Below, piece by piece: positions 53,949-64,000 of a stretch of 64,000 nt of DNA (the stretch's first letter is position 1; each line of letters opens with the position of its first letter). Position numbers and translations under genes: made by a program. The stretch is from assembly GCF_016907895.1 (NCBI RefSeq), contig NZ_JAFBCV010000010.1, positions 110,620 through 174,619 on the forward strand. Reading direction: 5' to 3'. Source of the DNA: Shouchella xiaoxiensis (GTDB lineage: Bacteria > Bacillota > Bacilli > Bacillales > Bacillaceae_D). Under the pieces are notes generated by a model. It saw nothing but the letters and a program-made list of their open reading frames with translations. It was not told the DNA's origin and did no database searches.

Positions 53949-55208
53949 TTAATCGACTGTTAATTCAGGAAAATAGATTCGGACATCACGTTTAAATCTT
54001 TCCCAAAAAGCTTCTTTTGAACTGAAGTTTCCTCGTGCATACGAGCCGAGTAAGTCATTAAAAATACTGTTTATGTCACCATCAAACGAAGTGCGAACAA
54101 CCGCATTGACTTGCTCAGATTCCTCATTAAAAAATTCAAAGAAGTTTTGACCAGCGAGAAAATCACTCGTTATTTCTTCGGCAACACCTTCATTAGCCAC
54201 GAGATTACTTGTATAATACTGTTGCTCAACAGCTAACCCTTGCAGAAATTCAACATCGAACCCATAGAATTTCACGAATTCCCAAGCTAGCTCTTTGTTT
54301 TCACTACCCGAATACATCGAATAAAACGTACCGCCTCCACTAAACGCATCCGGACCACTTGCAAGTCCCCACTGTCCTGCTGTGTCTGGAGCATTTGACT
54401 GTAGTACATGTTTCAAATACCAAGAAGGCCCTGGGTAGAATAAAATATTGCCTTGTTGCATCGAAGCCGACCAGCCCGGTGACCAATCAGATAACATCGC
54501 AAGTGAGTTGGTTTCAATTGCCTGATCAACTAAGTCGAGGGCATCATGTTTAGCCTGATCGATTACTAGCTCATTCTCAACAACCCATGGCTGCTCAACA
54601 ATCGCGTCTTGCACTTGGCCAATTGAATTCTGATTAGGTAACGCTCTTACCTCTCCACCGCTCTCCTCATACACACGCTCACCTATTTCAAAAACATCGT
54701 CCCAAGTCTCGATCATTGCACTTACTTCTTTAGGGTCATCCGTCCCTAAATATTCCTCTGCCAGATCTCTCCGGTAATAAAATCCGCCAGTTGTCCCTTG
54801 ATAAGCGATTGTCCGTACATCCCCTTCAGAATCTTTCTCAATTCCTTGGATATATTCATAGTGATCTTCCACTAACTGATCTCCATAGTAGGGCGCACCA
54901 CTTAACGATTCCAATGATGGATGGTCTATGAACTTTCGAACATATTCTGCTTCCAAAGCAAATACATCCGGCGCTCGAATTCCGGTCGATAGAGCGGATC
55001 TTAACTTTGTTTCATATTGACTAGATGGAATATACTGAAAATTTACTTTAACTCCAGGGTTCTGCTCCAAAAATTTCTCAACTGCATATTCACCCTCATC
55101 CGTAAAGCTCCAAATGGTTATCTCTTCCTGAGTCTCAGTGTTGCTACAACCGGCCTGCACCAATAAACTAAACGCTCCAAGTAAACACCCCATTAGAATC
55201 TTCTTCAT
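53949..55208 (-). CDS. Carbohydrate ABC transporter substrate-binding lipoprotein
   Basis: A family 1 extracellular solute-binding protein. ATG at 55208 (MKKILMGCLLGAFSLLVQA) follows GGAGG; the signal ends VQAGC. Mature text begins ITIWSFTDEGEYAVEKFLEQ and includes PDVFALEAEYVRKF and YPGPSWYLKHVL. The sugar is unknown, probably an oligosaccharide. No ATPase gene is present, so a shared MsmX-like ATPase elsewhere is likely. No glycosidase or regulator gene is adjacent. Confidence 0.9.
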   Translation of the reverse strand: MKKILMGCLLGAFSLLVQAGCSNTETQEEITIWSFTDEGEYAVEKFLEQNPGVKVNFQYIPSSQYETKLRSALSTGIRAPDVFALEAEYVRKFIDHPSLESLSGAPYYGDQLVEDHYEYIQGIEKDSEGDVRTIAYQGTTGGFYYRRDLAEEYLGTDDPKEVSAMIETWDDVFEIGERVYEESGGEVRALPNQNSIGQVQDAIVEQPWVVENELVIDQAKHDALDLVDQAIETNSLAMLSDWSPGWSASMQQGNILFYPGPSWYLKHVLQSNAPDTAGQWGLASGPDAFSGGGTFYSMYSGSENKELAWEFVKFYGFDVEFLQGLAVEQQYYTSNLVANEGVAEEITSDFLAGQNFFEFFNEESEQVNAVVRTSFDGDINSIFNDLLGSYARGNFSSKEAFWERFKRDVRIYFPELTVD

Positions 55209-55290
55209 ACGAACCTCCAATCAACACTTTAGTTTGTTCATTCAATAAACTAAGTAAATAAAAAAATATCTTCATGGATTATCTCGCAAT

Positions 55291-55304
55291 AGAAAGCGCT
55301 TTCA
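55291..55304 (-). promoter_or_regulatory. cre-like operator of the sugar ABC operon
   Basis: On the minus strand TGAAAGCGCTTTCT matches the cre consensus except at the last base, around a perfect GAAAGCGCTTTC palindrome. It lies about 83 bases before the binding-protein ATG. CcpA or a LacI-type sugar regulator could bind. Confidence 0.7.
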
Positions 55305-55847
55305 ATATAAATTATCTTACACGTTTTTTATATTTGTCAAGAAGTTTTTTTGCGAACTCCCAATTATATACAGAGTCTTTCTCAAGAACATTAAAACGAT
55401 TCTTATTTCTCATCACCATAGTTTAATCATTGTCGAGCAAGCAACTAATCTTAACCTTCACAACTCTATCTCCAATCTGGTTGAAGCTTTGCTGCGATAC
55501 TAGACCACGCCAACTTAAGCCCTTCTTGTTAAGGGCGATTAGATTGTGGACTAGATAATTCTGACGCGTATTACCAATACAAATACCCTTTACCGCTGAT
55601 AAAGCTACACACACTTTAGTTACTAAAACAGCAACAATCAATTGTTAAATTTAATACCCCGATCGGACAGATCTAGCAATTTCATGCTGGAATGAAACAT
55701 TACATAACTTATTAATGTGAAAGAATAAATTAAAAACATCACAAACTTGCAGAAAAGTGCACTCGACCTTGCAAGAGACTTATAGAATAATTTGGATGAT
55801 GGAGCGATGCTTGAAAACCACTAAGAAACACCAATAGATTTTCCACC
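55305..55847. other. Long intergenic region, no gene seen
   Basis: About 540 AT-rich bases. Frames are short and lack ribosome binding sites. Nothing else is supported. Confidence 0.4.
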
Positions 55848-55888
55848 AAAAAAACTAGCGACTACTACTGTAATCGCTAGCTTTTTTT
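55848..55888. terminator. Terminator of the collagen-like gene (bidirectional)
   Basis: CTAGCGA (55855-55861) pairs with TCGCTAG (55874-55880); A-rich and T-rich flanks extend the stem and give T tracts on both strands. Confidence 0.75.
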
Positions 55889-55938
55889 ATCTTGCTTCTG
55901 AAGCTATGAAAAAAGTTGGTGTCAGAATCAAGAAAGTC

Positions 55939-58287
<2,349 letters not shown>

Positions 58288-58412
58288 TTACTAAAACTGT
58301 GTAGTCACATTACGAATCAAACCTTTTTTATTATAGATCTGTATTTTTGTTACGAAAAATCCTCTAAAAAAGAATTATGAAACGAAAAAAACTTCAATCA
58401 GGTCTCCGCCAA

Positions 58413-59234
58413 CTAGGCTTTTCCTGCTTGAAGCTTCATTTGATATTGTCGAATCGGTTTCTCTAAACCGATTTTTTCGATTTGCTTGCATTCCATTGAA
58501 GAACCGACGAGGTTGTAGATCCAGACCTCTTCTATTTGATAATCGCATTTAAATTGCTGCAAAATGGGGGACACTAAATCAGCACGTTGCTTATTAAACA
58601 ATTCTACTTGCAACAACAGTATTCTCGTTGAATCTCGCGTAAACGAGAGATAGCCGATCTGTTTGTCTTCTTCCCATATTGATAGTACCGTTGCTAGCTT
58701 ATCCAAACGAGTTCTCCACGGAACATCAACTGGTTCATTAACATCTTGTTCAGCAGCCACGCTTGCTTTAAATCTTACTAACGTCTTATAATCAATTGAA
58801 TTGTACATCAATTTCCCTACTACTAATTCATTTAACTGTTCAAATCCAAACTCTGTGTAAACCCGGTAAGCTTTCGCATTCTCCGTAATCACTTCAAGCA
58901 ATATTTCTGAACAATTTTTTACCCTGGCTTCCGCTTCAACTTGCTGAAGCATTTTCTTGGCAACTCCCTTTTTTCGATATGCCGGGACGACTGCCATTCC
59001 ACCAATCCACATCTGCTTTACACCATGGAATTCAGCCATTCCTGTCAAAATCACTCCTGCAATTTTTTCATCAACAAGATAGGCGAAGGATGCATTCACA
59101 TCAAGATTCTCTCGCTCCATTTTCTTTATCAGTTTTTCTACCGTCGTTTGCACTGGCACTAAGTAATCGGAAAATCCCTCGTTCCATGCGTCAAGGACAT
59201 CAGCCATATGAAGTTCTGCTATTGTTTTAAACAC
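58413..59234 (-). CDS. GNAT family acetyltransferase (two-domain)
   Basis: The start GTG at 59234 (MFKTIAELHMADVLDAW) has GGAGG 6 bases upstream and overlaps the HxlR stop. The N-terminal half is a GNAT domain: AYRKKGVAKKMLQQVEAEA and NAKAYRVYTEFGFEQL. The C-terminal half (about residues 170-273) is a second, degenerate domain of similar size. The substrate is unknown. It forms an operon with the HxlR gene. Confidence 0.82.
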   Translation of the reverse strand: MFKTIAELHMADVLDAWNEGFSDYLVPVQTTVEKLIKKMERENLDVNASFAYLVDEKIAGVILTGMAEFHGVKQMWIGGMAVVPAYRKKGVAKKMLQQVEAEARVKNCSEILLEVITENAKAYRVYTEFGFEQLNELVVGKLMYNSIDYKTLVRFKASVAAEQDVNEPVDVPWRTRLDKLATVLSIWEEDKQIGYLSFTRDSTRILLLQVELFNKQRADLVSPILQQFKCDYQIEEVWIYNLVGSSMECKQIEKIGLEKPIRQYQMKLQAGKA

Positions 59235-59580
59235 CGTTATCCTCCTTCTTATCCCGCGTCTGCTTATACGCCATATGATCAAGTCCCCACTGGTGCATGG
59301 CGTTCAAGATTGGCTCTAGTGACTGCCCATAGGTGCTAATGTCATACTCAACTTTCGGTGGATTTTCTGGATACACGTTGCGGTTAATAATGTCTTCCTC
59401 TTCTAGCTCGCGTAATTGTTGGGTCAGCACTTTCGGCGTAACGGCTGGAACCGCACGCTGTAACGCGCCAAACCGCGTCGGTCCATGAGCAAGTAGGTGC
59501 AGCAAAATCGCCAGCTTCCACTTGCCAATAATCACATCCATCGCCTGACTGACTTGGCATTGATCGGGTACAATTTTCAT
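59227..59580 (-). CDS. HxlR-family regulator
   Basis: A 117-residue winged-helix protein with the family core: CQVSQAMDVIIGKWKLAILL, LQRAVPAVTPKVLTQQLREL, then NRNVYPENPPKVEYDISTYG. One Cys near the N-terminus (Cys8) is at the position used for thiol or aldehyde sensing in some members. It is divergent from the flavin monooxygenase operon and probably controls it. Confidence 0.9.
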   Translation of the reverse strand: MKIVPDQCQVSQAMDVIIGKWKLAILLHLLAHGPTRFGALQRAVPAVTPKVLTQQLRELEEEDIINRNVYPENPPKVEYDISTYGQSLEPILNAMHQWGLDHMAYKQTRDKKEDNGV

Positions 59581-59626
59581 TTGTTTCCCTCCTAGTAGTT
59601 TCCTTGAGGATACCTGCTTTCATGAA

Positions 59627-59636
59627 AGTACGTACT
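59627..59636. promoter_or_regulatory. Palindrome in the divergent HxlR/monooxygenase spacer
   Basis: AGTACGTACT is a perfect palindrome in the 130-base spacer and is a plausible HxlR operator. Confidence 0.4.
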
Positions 59637-59711
59637 ATTAAATGCGTTTATCATAAGGCAAAATAGAGGAAGATACAACTAACGTGATTGCGAACTAAGG
59701 GAGGATCCATA

Positions 59712-60770
59712 ATGAATCGAATTAATAAAGAGAATGGCTTAGAATTTGGCATCTATACACTCGGCGATCACTTGCCGAATCCCCATACAGGCAAACGAAT
59801 CTCCGCGCAGCAGCGCATTAAGGAGATCATTGAATTTGCAAAGCTAGCAGAGGAAGCAGGCATTGATTTCTTCAGCGTCGGTGAAAGCCATCAGGCGTTT
59901 TTTGCGACTCAGGCTCATTCCGTTGTTTTAGCAGCAATCGCCCAGGCAACAAAGAAAATCAAGATCGGGAGCTCCTCCACGATTATTAGCACATCCGATC
60001 CGGTACGAGTGTACGAGGACTTCGCAACAATCGATTTAATTTCAGACGGACGAGCGGAAATTATCGCCGGCCGCGCATCTCGCGTTGGCTTATACGATCT
60101 ACTTGGCTATGATTTACGCGATTATGAAGGGCTGTTTGAAGAGAAGTTTGATTTGCTTCGTCAGATCAATGAAGAAAAAATCGTCAACTGGAGTGGCGAA
60201 TTTCGCGCATCTTTACGCGACGCTGAAGTGCTACCACGCCCACTGGAAGGCAAAATGCCTATCTGGCGCGCTGTTGGTGGTACACCAGCAAGCGCCATTA
60301 AAGCCGGACTTGCCGGCGTACCAATGTTCCTCGCCCATTTAGCAGGACCAACAGCGGCGTTTAAACGTTCAATTGATGCGTACCGTGGAGCGTTGACGGA
60401 AAGCGGCTACGATCCAGCCGACTTCCCCATTGCTACAGCCGGTTTATTCTATGCGGCAGAAACAACGCAAGAAGCACAGCGTGCCTATTACCCAGCCGTT
60501 AACGAAGGCATTACATTAACAAACGGACAAGGTTTCTCCAAGCGTGCGTTTGCCCAAGGTGAGGATGTCCGCGACGTACTTAACGTCGGTAGCCCGCAGC
60601 AAATCATTGAAAAAATTCTTTACCAGCATGAACTGTTTGGACACCAACGCTATATCGCACAGATGGATTTCGGCGGTGTCCCGTTTGATGAACTAAAGAA
60701 AAACATTGAGCTCATCGCAACCGAGATTCTCCCAGCCATACGTAAGTATACAAAGGGGGAATCGGAATGA
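59712..60770 (+). CDS. LLM class flavin-dependent monooxygenase
   Basis: A luciferase-like (beta/alpha)8 enzyme using FMNH2. ATG at 59712 (MNRINKENGLEFGIYTLGDH) follows GGGAGG. Typical text: FFSVGESHQAFFATQAHSVV, IGSSSTIISTSDPVRVYEDF, DLISDGRAEIIAGRAS. Length 352 residues. The next gene, overlapping by 4 bases, encodes an FMN reductase, as in two-component monooxygenases (CE1758/CE1759-like). Substrate unknown. Confidence 0.9.
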   Translation: MNRINKENGLEFGIYTLGDHLPNPHTGKRISAQQRIKEIIEFAKLAEEAGIDFFSVGESHQAFFATQAHSVVLAAIAQATKKIKIGSSSTIISTSDPVRVYEDFATIDLISDGRAEIIAGRASRVGLYDLLGYDLRDYEGLFEEKFDLLRQINEEKIVNWSGEFRASLRDAEVLPRPLEGKMPIWRAVGGTPASAIKAGLAGVPMFLAHLAGPTAAFKRSIDAYRGALTESGYDPADFPIATAGLFYAAETTQEAQRAYYPAVNEGITLTNGQGFSKRAFAQGEDVRDVLNVGSPQQIIEKILYQHELFGHQRYIAQMDFGGVPFDELKKNIELIATEILPAIRKYTKGESE

Positions 60771-61333
60771 AAATCGTCGCCCTCTCCGGCTCCGTTGTCG
60801 GTTCCAAAACAAGAACGATGATCGACGAAGTTGTTAAACAGCTGCATGACTACGATGCAGACACGGAAGTCACCCTACTCGACCTCGCTGAATACGACAT
60901 TACGTTCAGCGACGGCCGTCAGTTTATTGAATACAGCGGCGACACCGGTTACGTCGCCCAGACGCTAATGGCTGCTGACGCAATTGTGATCGGCACCCCT
61001 GTATTCCAAGCTTCTATTCCTGGCACGCTCAAAAACATCTTTGACCTGCTTCCGGTGCAGGCTTTTGAAAACAAAGTTGTCTCGATCGTTGTCACAGCCG
61101 GTAGTCCGAAACACTACCTTGTCGCCGAGCAGCAGCTGAAGCCCATTCTTAGCTACATGAAGGCGCAGCTCGTGCAGACATACGTTTTCGCAGAAGAGAA
61201 AGATTTTCACCAGAAGCAGATTGCCAACGATGATCTCATCTTCCGCGTCCAGCGCCTCGTTGAAGATACACATCTGTTAACCCGCACGGTGCAGGCGATG
61301 CGGCAAGAAGCTGATGATGCGTATGGTTTTTGA
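60767..61333 (+). CDS. NAD(P)H-dependent FMN reductase partner
   Basis: A flavodoxin-fold reductase of 188 residues (VALSGSVVGSKTRTMIDEVV, GTPVFQASIPGTLKNIFDLL, VVTAGSPKHYLVAEQQLKPI) that supplies reduced flavin to the monooxygenase encoded by the overlapping upstream gene. Confidence 0.9.
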   Translation: MKIVALSGSVVGSKTRTMIDEVVKQLHDYDADTEVTLLDLAEYDITFSDGRQFIEYSGDTGYVAQTLMAADAIVIGTPVFQASIPGTLKNIFDLLPVQAFENKVVSIVVTAGSPKHYLVAEQQLKPILSYMKAQLVQTYVFAEEKDFHQKQIANDDLIFRVQRLVEDTHLLTRTVQAMRQEADDAYGF

Positions 61334-61364
61334 GCAGGATAATAACTATAAACAGACTCAACTA

Positions 61365-61392
61365 AAAAAATCCGTCAACTGACGGATTTTTT
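61365..61392. terminator. Bidirectional terminator
   Basis: TCCGTCA (61371-61377) pairs with TGACGGA (61380-61386), flanked by an A tract and a T tract. It lies between convergent genes. Confidence 0.85.
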
Positions 61393-61399
61393 CTTCTTC

Positions 61400-62062
61400 C
61401 TATTGAAGAGCCGGTAAAACAAATTCTGCTTTTTCACTTCTAAAGCTAACCGTCTTGTCCCATGTTACTTCAATGTCTTCACCAGTTTTAGCATCAAGGA
61501 CAACATATAGCTTGATTTGTCTCCCTGCATCCAATGCGCCCATTGTATTAATTGTATCAAGACCTGCATTGTTGTTTGAACTTACTAAGATTCGCTCTAG
61601 CTGATAGCCCTCTTCGTCGTACGCTTTTAAATCACTATTTGAGAACGGGATCGAATCGTCACTTTGATTGTTCACGTTAAACTCGATCAAATACATATAA
61701 TCATTTTCACGCTCAGAATGCATGTTAATCTCCCCATCATAGACAGCAAGATTCTCTAAACGCATTTCAATATCGTCAACAACAAACACATCACCAACAC
61801 TCGCATAACTTTCCTCTACTTCATCAGGCGTTTTTCATCCTCTGCTTCAGCAGAAGCCGTATCATCAGAATTCATTGCCTGTTGTGGAGTTGGTTCAGAT
61901 GAAGAGCCTGATACCATCAAGATAACGCCAACCACAAAAGTCACGATCCCCAAACCAAATCGTTTGAAATTCATCCGATTCTTTCCGAACAAACCTTTCA
62001 ATATAATGAATATTCCGTAAAAAAAAGCTTCCAACCATTAGTAACACACCAATTGCTTGCAT
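61400..62062 (-). pseudogene. DUF4352 membrane protein gene with two homopolymer frameshifts
   Basis: Three frames together read as one protein. ATG 62062 (MQAIGVLLMVGSFF; GGGGG 8 bases upstream) continues in a second frame as YGIFIILKGLFGKNRMNFKR with a second membrane helix GLGIVTFVVGVILMVSG and a linker. It then continues in a third frame from about 61835 as TPDEVEESYASVGDVFVVDD and a DUF4352 domain ending FVLPALQ. Removing one base from the A8 run (62021-62028) and adding one to the T5 run (61831-61835), plus-strand letters, restores it. Confidence 0.7.
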
Positions 62063-62324
62063 ATGTCATTCCCCCTGTTTATTTTTAATGGATAGATTGA
62101 TTGCCTTGAATGTTCCTTACACACGAAACCCAGATGTATGATTTGAAACGCTATCATTCCGAGAAACAGCATACCACTCAATGAGTGCAAGTTGTCCTAA
62201 AATGTTTACCAATTCATTTCAAACTCCATTTATAGCGGTGGTTACCGCATTTTGAGTTAAACATTAAAACTATTCCTACATTTTAACCTCTCCAATACAT
62301 TCTATTATTTCTAATTAGACATAT
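62063..62324. other. Intergenic region, no gene seen
   Basis: AT-rich, with no frame carrying a ribosome binding site. It contains the promoter of the broken DUF4352 gene. Confidence 0.4.
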
Positions 62325-62353
62325 AAAAAAAGCCGTGGCCCGAGCCTACAGCT
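62325..62353 (-). terminator. Terminator of mazEF
   Basis: On the minus strand AGCTGT...GGC pairs imperfectly with GGCC..ACGGCT, then TTTTTTT. Confidence 0.6.
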
Positions 62354-62364
62354 TCAAAGAAATT

Positions 62365-62712
62365 TTATTGGGTTAACGTTCCGACTCGATCTAATAATCC
62401 ATTCAACCAGGCTTCATCCGTTATGGTTTCTACGTAAGACCAGAAGCGTGCACGTAAGTCATATGACTTTAATTGATCCACATAGACTTTTCCAGTTGTT
62501 TTTAGCCCTTCGGGTAACTCGTATGCATAAGTCCAGTTCGATGGACTACTTGTTATTCCAGCAATAAGAACAAAGTTCGAACGCTTATTGTACCAATGAG
62601 GAGAAATAACAACTGCGGGGTGCCTTCCCTTTAATTCAAATCCGGCCTGCGGCGTAAAGTTTAACCAGATCAAGTCGCCTCGCTCTAAGTCTTTATGTGA
62701 TTCTTTACCCAT
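62365..62712 (-). CDS. mazF: MazF-like endoribonuclease toxin
   Basis: A PemK/MazF toxin of 115 residues: ERGDLIWLNFTPQAGFELKG, RHPAVVISPHWYN, ITSSPSNWTYAYELPEG and VYVDQLKSYDLRAR. MazF cuts single-stranded RNA at short motifs. Its ATG overlaps the antitoxin stop by one base. The residue pattern (Arg and Thr/Ser in the active region) is complete as far as I can see. Confidence 0.88.
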   Translation of the reverse strand: MGKESHKDLERGDLIWLNFTPQAGFELKGRHPAVVISPHWYNKRSNFVLIAGITSSPSNWTYAYELPEGLKTTGKVYVDQLKSYDLRARFWSYVETITDEAWLNGLLDRVGTLTQ

Positions 62713-62954
62713 TAGATCATTTCGTCTCCCTCGGGACCGTCTTCAGGAAAAATCTCTGATGGCGGGACCTTACCTTCCATGTCCTGTATCGCGAACTCAG
62801 CTGTGAATTTTTTTTGAACAGGTTGAAGAATGATTTGATTCCCTTCTACTTTCATCACTAATTCACTTCCTTTTTCAAGATTAAATGACTTAGTAATACT
62901 TTGAGGGATACGAATGGCCAGACTGTTTCCCCATTGATTAACAGCGATGGTCAT
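62712..62954 (-). CDS. mazE: MazE-like (AbrB fold) antitoxin
   Basis: ATG at 62954 (MTIAVNQWGNSLAIRIPQSI) follows GGGGGG. The swapped-hairpin SpoVT/AbrB DNA-binding domain is followed by an acidic C-terminal tail that would bind MazF (PPSEIFPEDGPEGDEMI). Length 80 residues. It should repress its own promoter. Confidence 0.88.
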   Translation of the reverse strand: MTIAVNQWGNSLAIRIPQSITKSFNLEKGSELVMKVEGNQIILQPVQKKFTAEFAIQDMEGKVPPSEIFPEDGPEGDEMI

Positions 62955-63089
62955 ATAATTCCCCCCTAGTGCATGTTGTATATCCATTGTATCACATCCT
63001 TTTAAAACAGTATATACACTGGATATACTTTTGATACTAGATAGTTCCTTTGCCTAAAGTATCTTTCAAAAATTCCCCCCCAAACCCAA

Positions 63090-63118
63090 TTGAGAATTGT
63101 TATCACTTGATGTATACT
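63090..63118 (+). promoter_or_regulatory. Promoter with overlapping Fur box
   Basis: TTGAGA (63090-63095), 17 bases, TATACT (63113-63118). The sequence TGAGAATTGTTATCA (63091-63105) matches the Fur 7-1-7 box TGATAATNATTATCA at 13 of 15 positions, counting N as a match. Iron-dependent repression of the next gene is likely. Confidence 0.75.
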
Positions 63119-63158
63119 TAATAATAATGAAGCAACTCATTCTAAAGGAGATGATTCG

Positions 63159-63875
63159 ATGCAAATTTACTGGACGAAAATCAATCAGATTATTGACGAG
63201 ACCCCTGAGGTTAAAACATACATGCTCGACTGCCCAGAAGGATTTACATGGGAAGAAGGTTCTCATACGCACTTTGCACTGAAGGGGTTTAATGCCGAAG
63301 AGAAACCAAACCGCAGCTTAATCCGTCATATGTCAATCTCAACTTTGCCAAATGAGAAGTCGATTGGGATTACAACGCGTATCAAAGAAGAATGCTCAGA
63401 GTTTAAAATGATCCTTAGAAATCTTGAAGTCGGGCATGAGGTGGCGATTTTCAAGACCCATTCAAACGTTCCGCTCAAACGCGAAGATAAGAACGTTTAC
63501 TTACTTTCGGCAGGTGTTGGTCTCGCCACATTCCGTCCGCTTGTGCTTGATTACCTTGAACGCAATGACAACGTTAATCAGATTCACTCGTTAAACGTTG
63601 ATTCATCCAGAGCCTATTTGTTCACGAACCTTTTTGAATCAGCACCGGATAAAAAGTTTACGACGCAGTTCGTTGATAACCGGAAAACATATTACGATGA
63701 AGTGAAAAAGCTCGCTTCAGATGAAAACGGCCTTTTCTATGTTGTCGGTAGTGACGAGTTTCTTGTTGAAAATATTGCCCTCTTACGTGCTGAAGGCGTT
63801 AAGCCAGAACAAATCATGCTTGATAAGCACGCACAGCAACTTCCCAACTTTTTAACATCAGAAGTCACCATTTAA
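63159..63875 (+). CDS. Ferredoxin reductase-like flavoprotein, iron-regulated
   Basis: A 238-residue FNR-fold enzyme: RHMSISTLPNEKSIGITTRI (FAD site, variant of RxYS), YLLSAGVGLATFRPLVLDYL (NAD(P) binding), and the end VVGSDEFLVENIALLRAEGV. It lacks a ferredoxin domain. The Fur box suggests a role in iron release or siderophore reduction; this is inference. AAAGGAG precedes the ATG. Confidence 0.85.
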   Translation: MQIYWTKINQIIDETPEVKTYMLDCPEGFTWEEGSHTHFALKGFNAEEKPNRSLIRHMSISTLPNEKSIGITTRIKEECSEFKMILRNLEVGHEVAIFKTHSNVPLKREDKNVYLLSAGVGLATFRPLVLDYLERNDNVNQIHSLNVDSSRAYLFTNLFESAPDKKFTTQFVDNRKTYYDEVKKLASDENGLFYVVGSDEFLVENIALLRAEGVKPEQIMLDKHAQQLPNFLTSEVTI

Positions 63876-63876
63876 A

Positions 63877-63906
63877 ACAATCACCCTCCAGCTGGAGGGT
63901 GATTGT
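63877..63906. terminator. Perfect 30-bp palindrome after the reductase gene
   Basis: The sequence from ACAATCACCCTCCAG to its exact complement is symmetric. It would form a strong hairpin that ends the reductase transcript, although the T tract is short. Confidence 0.65.
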
Positions 63907-63915
63907 CAGATTGTC

Positions 63916-63950
63916 GAGAAAGCCTTGGTTCTGTGAACCCAGGCTTTCTC
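63916..63950 (-). terminator. Hairpin, probably terminator of a gene beyond the window
   Basis: GAGAAAGCCTTGGTTC (63916-63931) pairs with GAACCCAGGCTTTCTC (63935-63950), one mismatch. It may serve a convergent gene to the right. Confidence 0.5.
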
Positions 63951-64000
63951 TTATGGTCTTTTGATTGGTCCCAATGACGAAATTTGATGGTGAAAAGGAT

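Noticed and set aside
55423..55641. 72-codon minus-strand frame in the spacer before the collagen-like gene
   Set aside because: No ribosome binding site, and I could not recognise any domain.

Overview
The window looks like chromosome of an endospore-forming Bacillaceae bacterium (low-GC Firmicutes). Pointers are strong AGGAGG ribosome binding sites with frequent GTG/TTG starts, a spore germination GerC lipoprotein, a collagen-like exosporium-type protein, a des-desK-desR cold-response operon, CcpA-type cre sites, sigma-B-type promoters and YndM/lmo0937-type small membrane proteins. An alkaliphilic or soil relative of Bacillus (Shouchella/Alkalihalobacillus-like) is my guess. I saw no rRNA, tRNA, CRISPR array or intact insertion sequence.

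Layout. 1-3.8 kb: zinc acquisition (end of a ZinT domain, then adcA-adcC-adcB), closed by two strong palindromes. 5-6.9 kb: acetaldehyde-type dehydrogenase plus its DUF779 partner under a cre site. 7.2-9.3 kb: an orphan gerC and a lipoprotein. 9.6-15.3 kb: complete rbsRKDACB ribose operon. 15.6-18.7 kb: a Uma2 nuclease, a broken gene, and an LXG polymorphic toxin with a candidate membrane immunity protein. 18.8-22 kb: a 35-residue peptide gene and des-desK-desR with DesR-like boxes. 22-23.3 kb: lipoproteins. 23.4-28.7 kb: a phage-derived island without virion genes (two amidases, YvrJ, DUF2922, DUF1659, DnaC- and DnaD-type replication proteins, an XRE regulator).

29-41 kb is accessory DNA rich in small membrane proteins, lipoproteins and broken genes. 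40.9-42.8 kb is a GntR-ABC transporter operon. 43-47.8 kb is a set of small stress-type genes, several with sigma-B-like promoters. 47.9-49.4 kb is a TetR regulator sharing an operator with a membrane protein gene. 49.8-55.3 kb holds a threonine synthase-like enzyme, a lipoprotein and a carbohydrate ABC importer (two permeases and a binding protein, no ATPase) under a cre-like site. 55.9-58.2 kb is the collagen-like gene. 58.4-61.4 kb is an HxlR-GNAT pair divergent from a flavin monooxygenase/FMN reductase pair. 62.3-63 kb is a MazEF toxin-antitoxin pair, and 63.1-63.9 kb a Fur-box-controlled flavin reductase.

Three themes recur. Sugar and aldehyde genes carry CcpA/LacI-type palindromes. Small membrane proteins, including three near-identical 48-residue paralogues, sit with sigma-B-like promoters. 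At least four accessory genes are split by single-base frameshifts, several in homopolymers, which means either real decay or indel errors in the assembly. The least explained items are the zinc-binding protein with two inserted His/Trp-rich domains, the LXG toxin cassette, the minimal phage-derived module, and several tiny well-formed genes of unknown function.
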